NCBI GenBank assembly: GCA_000827495.1
Contig: KN817645.1
Location: 1-64,000, forward strand
DNA: 64,000 nucleotides
Direction: 5' to 3'
Source of the DNA: Hypholoma sublateritium FD-334 SS-4
Taxonomy: Eukaryota; Basidiomycota; Agaricomycetes; Agaricales; Strophariaceae
The notes under the pieces: model-generated
Seen by the model: the letters and a program-made list of their open reading frames with translations, nothing else
Told to the model about the DNA's origin: nothing
Databases searched by the model: none
Translations under genes and position numbers: made by a program
In this document: positions 1 through 11,521 of the stretch, in pieces
How the letters are laid out: each line of letters opens with the position of its first letter
How positions within the stretch are numbered: position 1 is the first letter of the stretch

Positions 1-227
1 TAAGAAGGGATGAACTTCCAATACTTACATTTTAACAAGCAATTTCCAAGCTATTTGGTATGAAAAGGAGGGGTTCAGCATCGGTTCAGTGGCAATTCAG
101 TGGTACATTGCACGGACGGCTGTCAGGTTGGACTGATGGCACTTCTAAATTCGGCAGGGACCCCAGGTGTAACGAAGCACAAAAGTCTCGGGAAGTGGGT
201 GCTCGGCATTTTCCGGTGGGACTCCCC

Positions 228-945
228 TGTCTCTGACGGTCCCGTGTACCAAAGCATCCGACGCCCCGCTTACCCGACGTTCCCCAGCCTCCCCAACGAG
301 CGTATCATCAAAGTCGCGCCTGTTGCCCGATACGTGCTTGCCCCTCAGCAACCCCAAAAATTCGACGCAATCTTAACGGACGGTACTGTACTCAGCGGGC
401 TCGACGCGGTGCAAATCGGCACTGGATACCGTCCACTGCCCAATTTCGTGCACGTCGCGCAGTTCCCCGGGGCGCCCGCGCCGCTGTCCGTACCCGACGA
501 CGGGAACCCGCGCGTGGCGGGGCTGCACCGGCTGATCATGCTTGCCTCGAATCCGTCATTAGGCTTCATCGGCGCGCCGCTTGCGCACACGCCCTTCACC
601 ATCGCCGACGTCGCGAGCACGTGGCTCGCACTTGCCTGGCGCGGGGAGGTGGCGTACCCCACGACGCGCGAGGAGCGCCTTTTGTGGGAGGCGCAGCGCC
701 TGGAGCTTATAGCGACTGTGCGCAGGGAGATAGCGACGACGTCGGCACTCGTGACGTACAGCGTGCTGGGCCCTGCGGAGCAGGAATACGCAGCGGAGCT
801 CCGATGGGATATTGTGAAAGCGCAGCCAGAGTTGGACGCCGTGCTGCCTTTGTGGAATGACGCCCGGACGGTCCAGCGGGAGGCGATGTACAAGACAAAA
901 TTCGAGGCGCTGAAGCGGGCCAGTGTGCGGATGTCCCAGTCGTAA
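228..945 (+). pseudogene. 3' fragment of a flavin-containing monooxygenase gene
   Basis: From about base 228 the reading frame matches the C-terminal half of the intact FMO gene just downstream, at roughly 80% identity by eye and without gaps. It starts at the GPVYQS segment and runs to the stop at 943-945. Similarity continues past the stop (both have gtcgtaacggc). Upstream of 228 the sequence stops matching: the FAD-binding GxGxxG motif, the NADPH-binding GNGNSG motif and their exons are absent from the 227 bases available. The frame stays open, so decay is recent or the piece is still used. I infer a partial duplication. The alternative, a complete gene whose 5' exons lie beyond the window edge behind an intron, needs a splice acceptor near 228 that I could not identify convincingly. 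Confidence 0.7.
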
Positions 946-1476
946 CGGCAGAGCCTAGATGGTGTCAAGGGAACACGGGATGCCAGTTTCCTGCTATTTA
1001 GCGCCTGCCGTGCGCTGTATTTTTTTGTTTTATTGTTGTGTATATTATTCAAAACGATGTAAAATTGACTAAATGCATTGTATTTATCTGCAGATAAACA
1101 AACGAAGGCCTGCGAGGGCTCGACCTGGGCTCGACGCCTGAGTAGGACGGAGTATGTAATGCAGATTCGCATATCATAACCTTTTTCCGGACGGAGCTGG
1201 ATGCAGATAGCGATTATCGGCGATTGTGGCATTTTGCACTCTGCCATATCGCGATTTACGAATCGCGACATCCCTGTGAATTGAAGGTGTGGCATTTATC
1301 ATCCCGCGACGGTCCGCTACGTGTGCTGGCCGATTGCGTCTTACTTGCAGGCTTGCTTATCAGTATACTGATAGGAGTTACCATTTTTACGCACCGCGTC
1401 TTTTCGTTTATTTGCCTCATACTCTCAGAGCAGAACCCTCGCAACTTCGGGTATAATATTCAAAGCGCTGTAACTT
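946..1476. other. Intergenic spacer upstream of the FMO gene
   Basis: An AT-rich spacer of about 530 bases between the FMO fragment and the intact FMO gene. It presumably holds the promoter of the latter. I see no credible coding exon, repeat or clear TATA box. Confidence 0.5.
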
Positions 1477-3002
1477 ATGCCTTATGAATACAGAGGTTCT
1501 GAGCCAGATGTCCCGAAGCGAGTTCTTGTCATCGGGGGCGGGCCGTCGGGGCTCGTCGCGCTCCGTAACATGATCGAGCGGGGTGGTTTCACCCATGTAG
1601 AGCTCTACGAGCGCCGCGACGACGTCGGGGGAGTTTGGTCAGTCAATTCCCTCATTTCTGGCTCCACTTATTGACGTACATATGGCTGCATGTGGCAGGT
1701 ATTTTGACGAACACCAGGAGGACAAGGCTGGCGCAGAGGACGCTGCGCCGCGATGGCCATCGCCGGCATACCGAGGCCTGATAGGCAACGTGCTCCCCGA
1801 GTACCTCAGCTTCTCCGGGTTCCCTTTCCCGTTGCCCCCGTCGACCCCCGAGCAGCCGTTCCCAACGCTAGGCGAGACGCACGCGTACTTGCAAGCATTT
1901 GCAGCGCCGCTCCTGCGAGCGGGCGCAATCAAGCTGAGTAGGGAAGTTGTGTCCGTTGTGGAACTAGAGGACCAGAGGGGGTGGAGGGTAACTTGCAGAG
2001 ATTGGACCAAAGGCGGCGCGCAAAGCGTGGAAGAGTGGGACGCAGTCGTCATCTCAGTGGGGTGGTTTGATAACCCAGTATGGCCCGCCACGGAGGGCTT
2101 GACCACGCTGCGGGACGCGGGGCTAGCCCATCACGCGAAATGGTGGCGCGGGCCTCTGGCATATTCAGGAAAGGTGAGTAGCGCTATCACAGGACCAGTT
2201 ATTTTTGTATCAATAAGCGCGCATACAGAAAGTTCTTGTCGTCGGAAACGGAAACTCCGGGAACGACATCGCGGCGCAGCTTGCGTCCGTTTCTGAGGGC
2301 CCCGTGTACCAGAGCATCCGGCATCCCGCACTCCCGAAATTCCCCAGTCTCCCCAACGAGCGTATCATCAAAGTCGCGCCTGTCGCACGATACGTGCTCT
2401 CCCCGGAGCAGCCTTCAAAATTTGACGCAGTCCTCACGGACGGCGCCATTCTCAGCGAACTCGACACAGTGCAAATCGGCACGGGATACCGCCCGTTGCC
2501 CAGTTTCGTGCACGTCGCAGAGTCCCCAGGCGCGCCCGCGCCGCTGCCCATACCCGACGACGGGAACCCGCGCGTGGCAAGCCTACATCGGCTGATTATG
2601 CACGCGACAAACCCCACGCTGGGTTTCATCGGCGCGCCGCTCGCGCACACGCCCTTCACCATCGCTGACATCGCGAGCACGTGGCTCGCGCTTGCCTGGC
2701 GGGGGGAGGCGGCGTACCCCACGACGCGCGAGGGACGCCTCGTGTGGGAGGCGCAGCGTTTGGACCTGATAGCAAGGATGCGCAGGGAGATGGTGACGCC
2801 GTCCACATTCGTGACATACAGCATCCTTGGCCCTTCAGAGCAGGAATACGCCACGGAGTTGCGCCAGGACATTGTAAAAGCGCGTCCGGAGTTGGATGAC
2901 ACGCTGCCGTTGTGGGATGACGCCCGAACGGCGCAGCGGGAAGAAATGTACAAGACGAAATTCAAGGCCCTGCAGTGGGCCAGTACACATAATCAGTCCT
3001 AG
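1477..3002 (+). CDS. Flavin-containing monooxygenase (class B FMO family)
   Basis: Predicted FAD- and NADPH-dependent monooxygenase of 469 residues. Three exons: 1477-1637, 1699-2173 and 2229-3002; both introns are GT-AG and frames join cleanly. The N-terminus carries the FAD Rossmann motif VIGGGPSG (about residues 19-26), followed by ELYERRDDVGGVW. Crossing intron 1 gives W-YFDEH. The second dinucleotide motif, VVGNGNSGND, directly follows intron 2 and is the NADPH site. The usual FMO fingerprint FxGxxxHxxxY is only weakly represented by a HHAKWW stretch, so substrate class cannot be assigned. A C-terminal-half duplicate lies immediately upstream, and a convergent GMC oxidase gene lies 248 bases downstream. 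The ATG at 1477 is chosen because the FAD motif begins a typical short distance after it. Confidence 0.9.
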
Positions 3003-3250
3003 TCGTAACGGCCAGATTTAGATGGAACTTGGTCGATTTATGACGTATCGTTAATTGGATTTTATATAGATTAGATAGACGCGCTAGATAGTTCGATTGA
3101 CTAGTAACTAAGTTCGCAATGCCATTATGTGGTAATATAATTATTAGCATCGTCTTTGAGATATTCGTAAAATCGTAATTTAGGTCCTTGGCAGACGCAT
3201 GCCCATACGTATTATTCATATTGCCACACGTTTGTAAGCTCCCCGGAATA

Positions 3251-5712
3251 TTAGTGGGAAGCCTTGATGAGGTCCGCAGCTTTCTCCGCAACACCATACA
3301 ACGTGGCAGACAAGTGCGCGCTGACCTGCAATGGCATAATCGACGCGTCTACGACGCGCACATTCGCGGTATCGTAGACCCTCAGTTGAGCGTCAACAAC
3401 GCCTGGAAACAACGCCAAATTATCAATTTCTATGTCAAAATAGCAGGGTAAATGGAACAAACCTCCAAGACTCCGCCTCATCATTGCAGCAGTGCCAACC
3501 GGGTGTGCGACCGACTGGAAGTTACCTTTTATCCATGATTGCCATGCCGCGTCTGTCCCGCGACTCGCATTGTCGGGCACGGCGCCGCCCGGAATTTGCT
3601 CCCCGGTCGATAAAGAACTGCAGAAAGGCAGTCAGCTTCACGTCGGCCGATATCATTCCCGTAGGTTACCTAAACGGCGCCGTCGTGAGGATCTTCCGCG
3701 TGAGGCGTGTAGCGGCCACTTGGATATCAAGATCGACATCCACGCTGAAGTAGTTGACAGAAACCTTCGGCAGTGCGAATGGGTTGTTAGTCTAAATAAA
3801 ATGGCCGGTCAGATAGATTCACAAGATCCACGTCGCGCGAAATTCGTACTGTGATCGCCACGCTCCCGCGGCTGAAAGGAAGCAGGTTCCACACGAGGAC
3901 CCCCAATGTACTACGTAACACGACGTGCGTTAGGCACAATACAATTATTTTTATGCAACACTCACGTAGGGTACCCAATGTCGAGGAAAAGTTCAGCGAC
4001 GGGAGCGTTATTGCTGATGATCAGATTCGCCTGTACTTGGAAAATTTGTTGCAAAGCGGCGGCGGTCAGCCCTGGTGCTGCCTGGGAGGATGCCCAGGAT
4101 GCGATTGATGATTGGATCTTGTTCACGGTTGCGTTGGCATTGTTCCCGAATATTTGATAGAGATTGGGATATGCGATGGCATCCGTTGGTCCACTCCCCC
4201 CTGGGTTAAATCCATTCCCACCGGCGCCCATGGGACTCATAGTCTGTAAGAGATACAAACACTTGAGTGGGTCGTTAGAAGTAACACATAGGCAAGATAC
4301 AAACCTGCTCTTGGAGATTTTTGCCAACAGATTTCAGGTCAATCTTGGTGGTAATTCCGAGAGGTCCGAGTACGTTCGCATCGCCGATCCCCGAAAGCTG
4401 GAGGAGTGCGGGGGTCTAAACGTTGGTTTTCTGTTAGGTAGAAGTAGGATCAGAGTATGCGGCACAGTCACCTGAATCGCCCCTGCAGCAACGATGACCT
4501 CCCGCCTAGCAGAGGCAATGTAGCGAGTGCTTCCACCCGAAGATGGAGCGAACGTAACACCGGTGGCGGTAATCGGAATAGATCCGTTCGCCCAATTTAT
4601 CTTCGTGACCTGAGAATCTGAAATGTGAACGAGAGGGGGGGGACTTGTACACTGATGAACTGACCATGTGTTGTGTGAGCGTCAGCCAGTTTGTGCGCTG
4701 AGCTTCAACGGGGGATAGATATGCTGTGGCCGAAGAGGAACGATGGTCAGAATCATGCCAATTTATCGTCTATAAGAAGAGAGGTGGGTCAATTTAACTA
4801 TGACCACGGTATAGCTAATGATTTGAGCTATATCACATACGAGTGGGGTGATAGAGACGCAATTGGGCGTCCCCCCATTCAGATCCTTGAAATGGTTGAT
4901 TCCAGTGAGGCCAACAATGGTGTCAACAAACGCCGTCTGCTGAGGTCCGCCGTACATGGCGTCGGGATAGGTAACTTGCACAGGTCCCGAAGATCCATGG
5001 TAAGAGGCGATCGACTGAGCACCTTTTGCAGCCTGTTGGCTATTTGGAGCTGAGAATGTTTCCGACTGGGAAAAGTGGGCGGTGAGAATTGCGTATGGAG
5101 TGGCGTTGTGAATACTACGTTACTTTCTTCATGTAGTTCCAGAGGCCCTGCCAATTCCACCCTACGCTTGCCTCAGATGTTTCAAGAAGCGTCGACCAAG
5201 CATCGTATTGGGCATTCAGGCCTCGAGTATAGGCAGCTCCATTGATAGATGCTGGGGTGGCGTTAGTCGGTTCATCCAGGACAAAATATTCCAGCACTTA
5301 CAGCCCCCACCAAGCGTTCTGCCACTGAAAGAAGTCATGCCGATTGAGATCATTCAACTCATAAGATACATGAAACGTACCCAAGAATCGATCTTCCTTG
5401 GTCTGCTGGCCACGACCAAGTCAGGTCTGTTCCAAAAGCTTGCCCGTATTCATATATATCGTATACGCGAGAATCTGCACGGTTGTCTGCTCCCACTTCA
5501 ATGACAAGAACAGTGACCGTCGGGTCTTCGGCAAGACGTGCAGCCACTGTCATTCCCGTTAACCCACCCCCAACAACAATGTAATCGAAGGTTTGTCCAT
5601 TGGCCGTAGCGGCGGACGTCGTTACTCCTGACGAGCGCTTCGTCAATGCAGGAGAACCTGAGGCGAGGGAAGCATAGAGAGCAGCGAAGACAAATTGGAG
5701 GAAGACCAACAT
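3251..5712 (-). CDS. Secreted GMC oxidoreductase (aryl-alcohol-oxidase-like)
   Basis: FAD-dependent glucose-methanol-choline family oxidase of about 600 residues in 12 exons. Enzymes of this type usually act outside the cell on alcohols or sugars and give H2O2 for lignocellulose decay. The ATG at 5712 opens a signal peptide ([17 protein letters not shown]). Then come the FAD motif [17 protein letters not shown], the GMC signature [18 protein letters not shown] across introns 1-2, and the second signature [15 protein letters not shown]. Near the C-terminus are both histidines expected at the active site: HPVGTA, and [12 protein letters not shown] about 50 residues later. The last introns (3403-3462 and 3618-3669) restore RSLGG-VVDAQL and [11 protein letters not shown]. 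Every junction keeps the frame, so the gene looks intact. AAO versus another GMC subfamily is not decided from sequence alone. Confidence 0.92.
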
Positions 5713-5754
5713 CAAAGGACGGGGGAAGCTTAGCACCCGAGTACAACTTTGATA

Positions 5755-5762
5755 TGCTTATA
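5755..5762 (-). promoter_or_regulatory. TATA-like box of the GMC oxidoreductase gene
   Basis: TATAAGCA on the minus strand lies 43-50 bases before the start codon at 5712. This fits a short 5' leader. Confidence 0.4.
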
Positions 5763-8700
5763 TCCAGTCACCCGCCAAGTCCCTTTCTTGTCGGAACGGA
5801 GGAATTTGGTACGAATCGCCGTAGGGCACTGGTTGCGTGACATGCTTGTTTTGGGGGGCTTTAGCGAGTCTTTTTTCTGAACAGCATGAATGGATCATAA
5901 GCCAATCGTAAGTGGTGTACAAAATTAATGATATATAGAAGTTTGGTGGCACTTACGCATCTTCTGGCCGCATGATATGCGCGTCACGAACATTGGTCGA
6001 GGTTTTTGGGAAGTCAGGCATATAGTCCGGACATAGCTGGATCCTGCGTCTGGATTCGGTAGTAATGTCCACCGACATCGCGGTTTGAGTCCGGTTGCTG
6101 GATGGTTTACGAGTGACTTGCAAGTTGCGGTGAATAGTTGCCGTTCATGATGGAACACAGCCACGATATTTATTCCCACGACAGAACCAAAAATAGAGGC
6201 CGCGGCTGGGCGCTTGCTCGCGAGTCGTGACCTACCTTTGTCGCAATGTTGTGTGAGGCTATGCTCCAAGACCGCGAAATGCGGACACACTATTATATGA
6301 TCCGTCTATACACTTTGAAGAAGTTCGAAAAACGAAAAGCAGGATTTTCTGGGTGCTCCGAACAGAACTTTCAAAATTCAGCTTGGCTATTATAAGTACT
6401 AGTTGCAGTAGTCGAAATCAAATCCCTTTTGAAAGCGGGTAGGTAGAGCGAATAGTAGAAACAATTCCCAGTTATATGAAGTAGGAGATGCTCTTATGGT
6501 TATTTCCCCAAGTTTTTTTTGCCACATCTTCTACCATAGTCCCAAGAATTTTTTTTCTTTAGCAAATCCCGCCGTCACATCGACCAAGCTTTGAACCTCC
6601 GGGACTAAAAGTAGTGTACCTATAGGTGATGTTACACGCCATAGCCATGGTTTGTGCATGGTGGTGTAGAAGGAGAGATAAATACAAATAATAAATCCTA
6701 GAATCTTAATTCTTGTATTTCATTAGTGTCGTTGGTCGAGATTTTATCAAAGTAGTGGAATCATGTCCTCTGGTATCCTGGGGACTGTTGGAGATACGTT
6801 GTAAATACTGTTCCTCGAGATCTAAAATGGCCACAAAAATTTGATGATATAGGGTGCGAATTATCCCTGCTTGTACTAGTAATAGGTTCTCTGGTTGTAC
6901 GTTGATCTTGATTTATTCCTGCGTTTAATTCCTATTCAAATTTCTTGCCTCTTCCCAGAATGATGCACTTCGTACTATCTGTAATTCTGTGGCTCTTCCG
7001 ATCTTGTGGCGGTCTCTGGTATCTGTTCAAGGGATAAAAATAACCCGAAGCTGAATGTAACGATGAAGACCTGATGTATCTTTGAAGGTTTTAGCTCTGC
7101 TCAATGCGGGCAGATCGATTGTGAGGAGCTCACTTCTCTCGAACAGGGCAAGTAGGATGACTTCATGCCGTAGCATATGAAGGAGCAACCACGAACTTGG
7201 CCACAAGATTCGAGGGGCCATTTCTCGTTTATCGACCGTGTTTCAACGAATTCACCGTCCAAATTTCCACAGAACCCTGAAGCCCGATCTCCCATGAATA
7301 TAAATATCTGTAGTCTCACCCAGTGTATAGGAGTAGCGTTAGAGGGATTTACATGTCCGAGTCTGACATGTTCCTTGCTCTAATCTCCAAGGACTGCCGT
7401 TGTAATCGTGCCGTACGAAGCTTTTACCTCATCTTTTCGCCCTGCGTTTCTCGTACAAATCTCACGTCTTTCTTGGTTGGGAAATCTATCTACCCTGCGT
7501 TTGTATCAAGTACTGCACTTGTACTAAGTTTCTCCCCCAGATATCGGCGATGTCTGATTTGAATAGAATCGGGTTATCGTCTTCTTGTAACCTGTCTCCG
7601 ATTTTGAGATTACGAATCCAGCGTTGGCTGCGGAAAGTCGGCTGAGTGGCTTCATTTTTCTCTATATTTCTTCCCTGAAGTGATTAAATGCCCTCAAAGG
7701 TAACTCATTGGATGCGGTTCGTCCGTCTTTCGTATCATAGGCAGAGGTGTAGAGCACGCAGTGTAATCGATGTTGGTGTATACCAAGTAGATAGTGATGT
7801 TATCACCCCCGACTCCGACCCTTCCCCACCGGAATTAAGGAGGCAGACTCTCCAGATTTTTCTGATCTCTTCACCACTAGCGTACGGCCATCGCGTTCGC
7901 GGGTGTACGGCGTGACTCAGTGGCGTCAATATTATGGCCGTTCTGTTGACGACAACAAGCGCAAATTCGATGCTACGAATCCGAAGAACCATGCCTCACC
8001 ACGCCGCGGGCATCGTGCAAACAGAGAGCCTGCTACAATTGCAAGATTGTCTATCAGACAAGCTACAAACCGTTTAAACTAAAAAGAGCTCGCGAGCATT
8101 TTCGCTAGCGCGGCAGGAGTCGCCATTCGCCGATGCTGCCAGTGCTGGAGCCGGCTTGCGGCATAGCATCCCGCGATGCGTCCCATTAAGGTTGTCTGAT
8201 CTGCGATTTATGATGGTCAATTCAATTGAGCGGGGAGCCAAGCCAAGGGGCGTGTTATGCGCGTGTTGGTCACTCACTCGATGGATAAGTACCAGTGAAC
8301 GACTGCCGCTCGTTCGCCGTTGTAGCCAAGAATGCGACGAAATCGTGTGCTTTGGAGGATCAAATACGTGTCCCTGTTATTTTTGGTAAGGCCCCCGATT
8401 TATGAAGTCTCGATTCTATCTCATTGCATTAGACAGTGATGATGATGCAGTACTTATATGAATAATCTAGTACGAAGCTAAGATTGAAGAAAGACCACGC
8501 ACAATATAAGTTAACTAAAAAAACCGTGGTTATTGGATCTGACGCGTACAATTTAAACAAGAGAACTCCAATGGCTCATTTACGGGCCTGGGTGACTGAC
8601 GAAAAAAAATTGGGCAAAACGGCGTCATACTTGTGAGAAGCCTGAGATAGAGAGGGGAGGGTACAATGTACATAAACTTGAACAGCGATGAGGATGATAA

Positions 8701-8972
8701 CGATCGACACATGAAATTATCGGTTAGGGCCAGAAGTTCTAGAAATAGTCGAAATTGTACAGATATACAAAAGGTTTAGTAGATATTTAGTAGGAGTTGA
8801 AAACATGGCAAAGTGTGGTCAAAAACCATAGTGCGAGTCCCAAAGCGTGATTTAATAGACTAAGGAAAATCATCAGCGACGAGTGAAATTTCTGCAAACA
8901 TGATGTCCAAACCTGTATTGTGATAATTGCCCACGGAGAGCCTAGACCGAGACTGAAAAAAGATAAACGCAG
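5763..8972. other. 3.2-kb AT-rich spacer without recognisable genes
   Basis: This separates the GMC oxidase promoter from the 3' end of the Zn2Cys6 regulator. All open frames are short, start mostly with non-ATG codons, and show no domain, signal peptide or consistent splice pattern. A short stretch near 8013-8040 reads RACYNCK, faintly like a Zn2Cys6 knuckle, but there is no further cysteine spacing to support it. No inverted or tandem repeat was obvious. Confidence 0.5.
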
Positions 8973-11521
8973 CTAGCAAAACTCCATGTCTTGCATGGCA
9001 CCTGGAAACCCAGGATGCTCAGGGCGAAATATATCCTCTTCGGTCCCAGTTGACTCTGGAGGAATTTGGATTTCATTCCCATAACCACGACCGGCCGGAC
9101 TGTGGTCGATGATCTCAGTCTCATTCGCCGCCAAGCTTGCAGGGAGACTCCCACTCACGCTTAGACCACCGTGGCCATTGCCACGCTGCTGCACAGCCCC
9201 AATATCCCCAAGCCTGCTCTCGTCTTCGACGTCGACGCCAGTATGATTTGGATGCATCTCGCCGCCGCCGGGGGACGGCCTCTGGGTTCCCAAGGGCTGG
9301 CTGTGTACGCTCGCTACCGACGCGAGAGAGGTCGTCGCGCCCGCTGGCTGCATCTCGTGCATGTCAGGATCAAGGCAGCTCGGCGCGCCCCCCGTCGCCG
9401 TGTAGTGATAGAGCAGCATCTCACTCTCCGAGGTCGCGGCACTCGCAGGAGTTATAGGAGAGCCCCCTCTGTTACTGTTCGTAGAAGACACCGTCCGCCG
9501 GGATGGGTATGACGCCGGCGACTCTTCAAGATGTGCCCGCTCCATCTGAAACTCCGTCCGCGGCCGGTGACCTGCGTAGTGCATATGTACCGCCGCCGCC
9601 ATCTGGGACTCGTTCGGGTCGGGAAAACCCTGCTGCTGTCGGTGTTGGGCCTGGTGCTGCCTATAGGGATCGTGTGATTGATACTCGTCGTGGTATTCCT
9701 GCGTGGTGCTCTCTGACCCTCTCCCCGGCTGCGGATGCTGCCCGTGGGCATTGAAGAAGGACACTCCTGCCGCTGATGGTTCTGGGTAGGCGAGCTCGCC
9801 GCTATGTTCCTGCCGCCGTACGGGATGGTGATCACCGGGTATGTTCAACCCCAGTTGTATCGGGACGAGATTGTGCTGCTGCGGCTGTTGGTTGACGAAC
9901 TGCTGGTGGCTCGCGATGTGGCTCTGGGGCGGGAATGAGTGGTGACCCTGCGCTGGGCCAGGGCCCGTTTCTGACATCATCCGTCGTGATTGTGCGATGC
10001 TAACTGGGCTCAGCGCATGCAGCTGGCTCGTCCCTGCGCTTGGAAAGTCGGCGGGCTGCACCGAAAATAAGTCACGCTGCGTTTGAAATGACTGGCCTGG
10101 TTGGTCTGGGTGTTGATATCGATACGCCTGATGCTAAAGAGCGAGACAGACAAGTTTCAGCGGCAGGTGGGATAGGGTATGGCGAGAGCGGGCTTACCTG
10201 TCTCGGGCGACTACCGATTGTCTCGGATAGATAGCTATGCTCCGGAGCATCCCGCTGCTGATCCCGAGGCTGGAGGGGATGTTGGTACGGGTAAAGATGC
10301 GTGTCGGGGGGTAAAGAGTGGACCGCCATGCGTGGCACGATGTCACTCGTCCGGATGTCTCTGCTGGACGAGCCTAGGCGTGATCTGCCTTCATCTCCTA
10401 TCGCAGCTCCCGAAAGTCTGTAGAGTGACGAAGCCGGTTCCAAATGAACGTCCATCAAGTGGGAACGTGGTGATGGGTGCTCGCCCAGAGAGCTGTGTCT
10501 AGAAGTCGTTGACGGGATTGGTCCTGAGTCTATGCCTGGCCGACGCCCTCGTGAAAACGAAGGTGAGGACAATGGCGGTGAATTGGATACAGACTGGCGA
10601 TATGGATACTCGCTGTGCGATGACTGAACGTCACGGCCTCCCGGGGAGGTAGGGAGGAAAAGACTATGACTCGAGGCCTCCATGGGTGTTTCATCTGACG
10701 ATCCCCCGCTGCTGTGGGAGCTTTGGGAGCGATGGGGGCCCGCCCTTGCGCCGTAATCGCCAGTCTTACTGCTTGTAGGGGTGGTCTCGCTATTCATCGC
10801 TGCAGAAGCTGCGGTGGATGTGCTAGATGTCGGACTCGCCGTTGAGGTGGCGTTGGCTTTGGGTTTTGGCTTGTTCGGCCCACGTACCCGCCCTTCCTTT
10901 GCATACTCGCATGCTAAACCACGAGTGATACACCGCTTGCAGGAGGGGTGCTCACCGCTGCACTTGATAGAATTTTGTGACATTAATATAATGGACGCTT
11001 GACCGAAGGTTCGGCACGCTCACTTTGGCTTTTCTCGTCCGACATTTCTCGCAAGCCTGAGCTGTACGCAAGCGGGGATGCTCAGGAGTGCGGTAGAAGA
11101 TACCAGTAGCTGGATCCAAAGATCCTGCGAGCGTTAACCGATGATTTGAAGAACCGGGACTGACGCTCTGCCCCGGTGCCTTAAAATGAAATGTCTGGGT
11201 AAGGGCAGTTGGCGGGGGCGATAGTCTTGGTGGCGGGAACGGCGAAGGGCTTGGATAGGGTGCGTAGGAGAGGGGCTGCTGACGGAACGGTGGTTCATAA
11301 GGCGTCCAGCTTTGGGGCGATTGCGTGGATGGGTACGGGTCTAAAGTGCGGGTGTTGCTGATCTCCTCGCGGGTGAATAGCGGGTGTGAGGCGGGAAAGA
11401 TATTAGGTTGAGTCTCGGCAACGGCGGGTTCGTCGATATCCGCATACTCTCCATGTTCAGCATAAATGGGCACGACGGCCTGCTGGTGTCCGTAGTGCTG
11501 CTGCTGCTGGTTGTACGACAT
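8973..11521 (-). CDS. Zn2Cys6 (fungal binuclear cluster) transcription factor
   Basis: Predicted nuclear DNA-binding regulator of 805 residues. Exons are 11521-11024, 10962-10126 and 10055-8973. The zinc cluster ACEKCRTRKAK-CSGEHPSCKRC is split by intron 1 (10963-11023). It gives perfect CX2CX6CX6CX2CX6C spacing, then basic residues in GRVRGPNKPK. The cluster sits in the middle of the N-terminal third, not at the very start, after a Gln-, Pro- and Tyr-rich segment. The rest is low-complexity Ser/Pro/Gln/His-rich sequence, and I see no fungal-specific TF (MHR) domain. Intron 2 is 70 bases; ignoring it would hit a stop, and splicing restores a long open frame. The ATG at 11521 is used because the open frame further upstream has no ATG. 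Targets are unknown; adjacency to the FMO/GMC genes does not prove control of them. Confidence 0.88.

Noticed and set aside
345..1295. A 316-residue open frame on the minus strand opposite the FMO fragment
   Set aside because: It mirrors the FMO frame of the other strand; a similar shadow occurs opposite the second FMO copy, so it is not independent evidence of a gene.
1..5712. FMO, GMC oxidase and Zn2Cys6 regulator as a metabolite gene cluster
   Set aside because: There is no core synthase, a 3.2-kb empty spacer separates the regulator, and the flanks are housekeeping genes. Neighbourhood alone is not enough.
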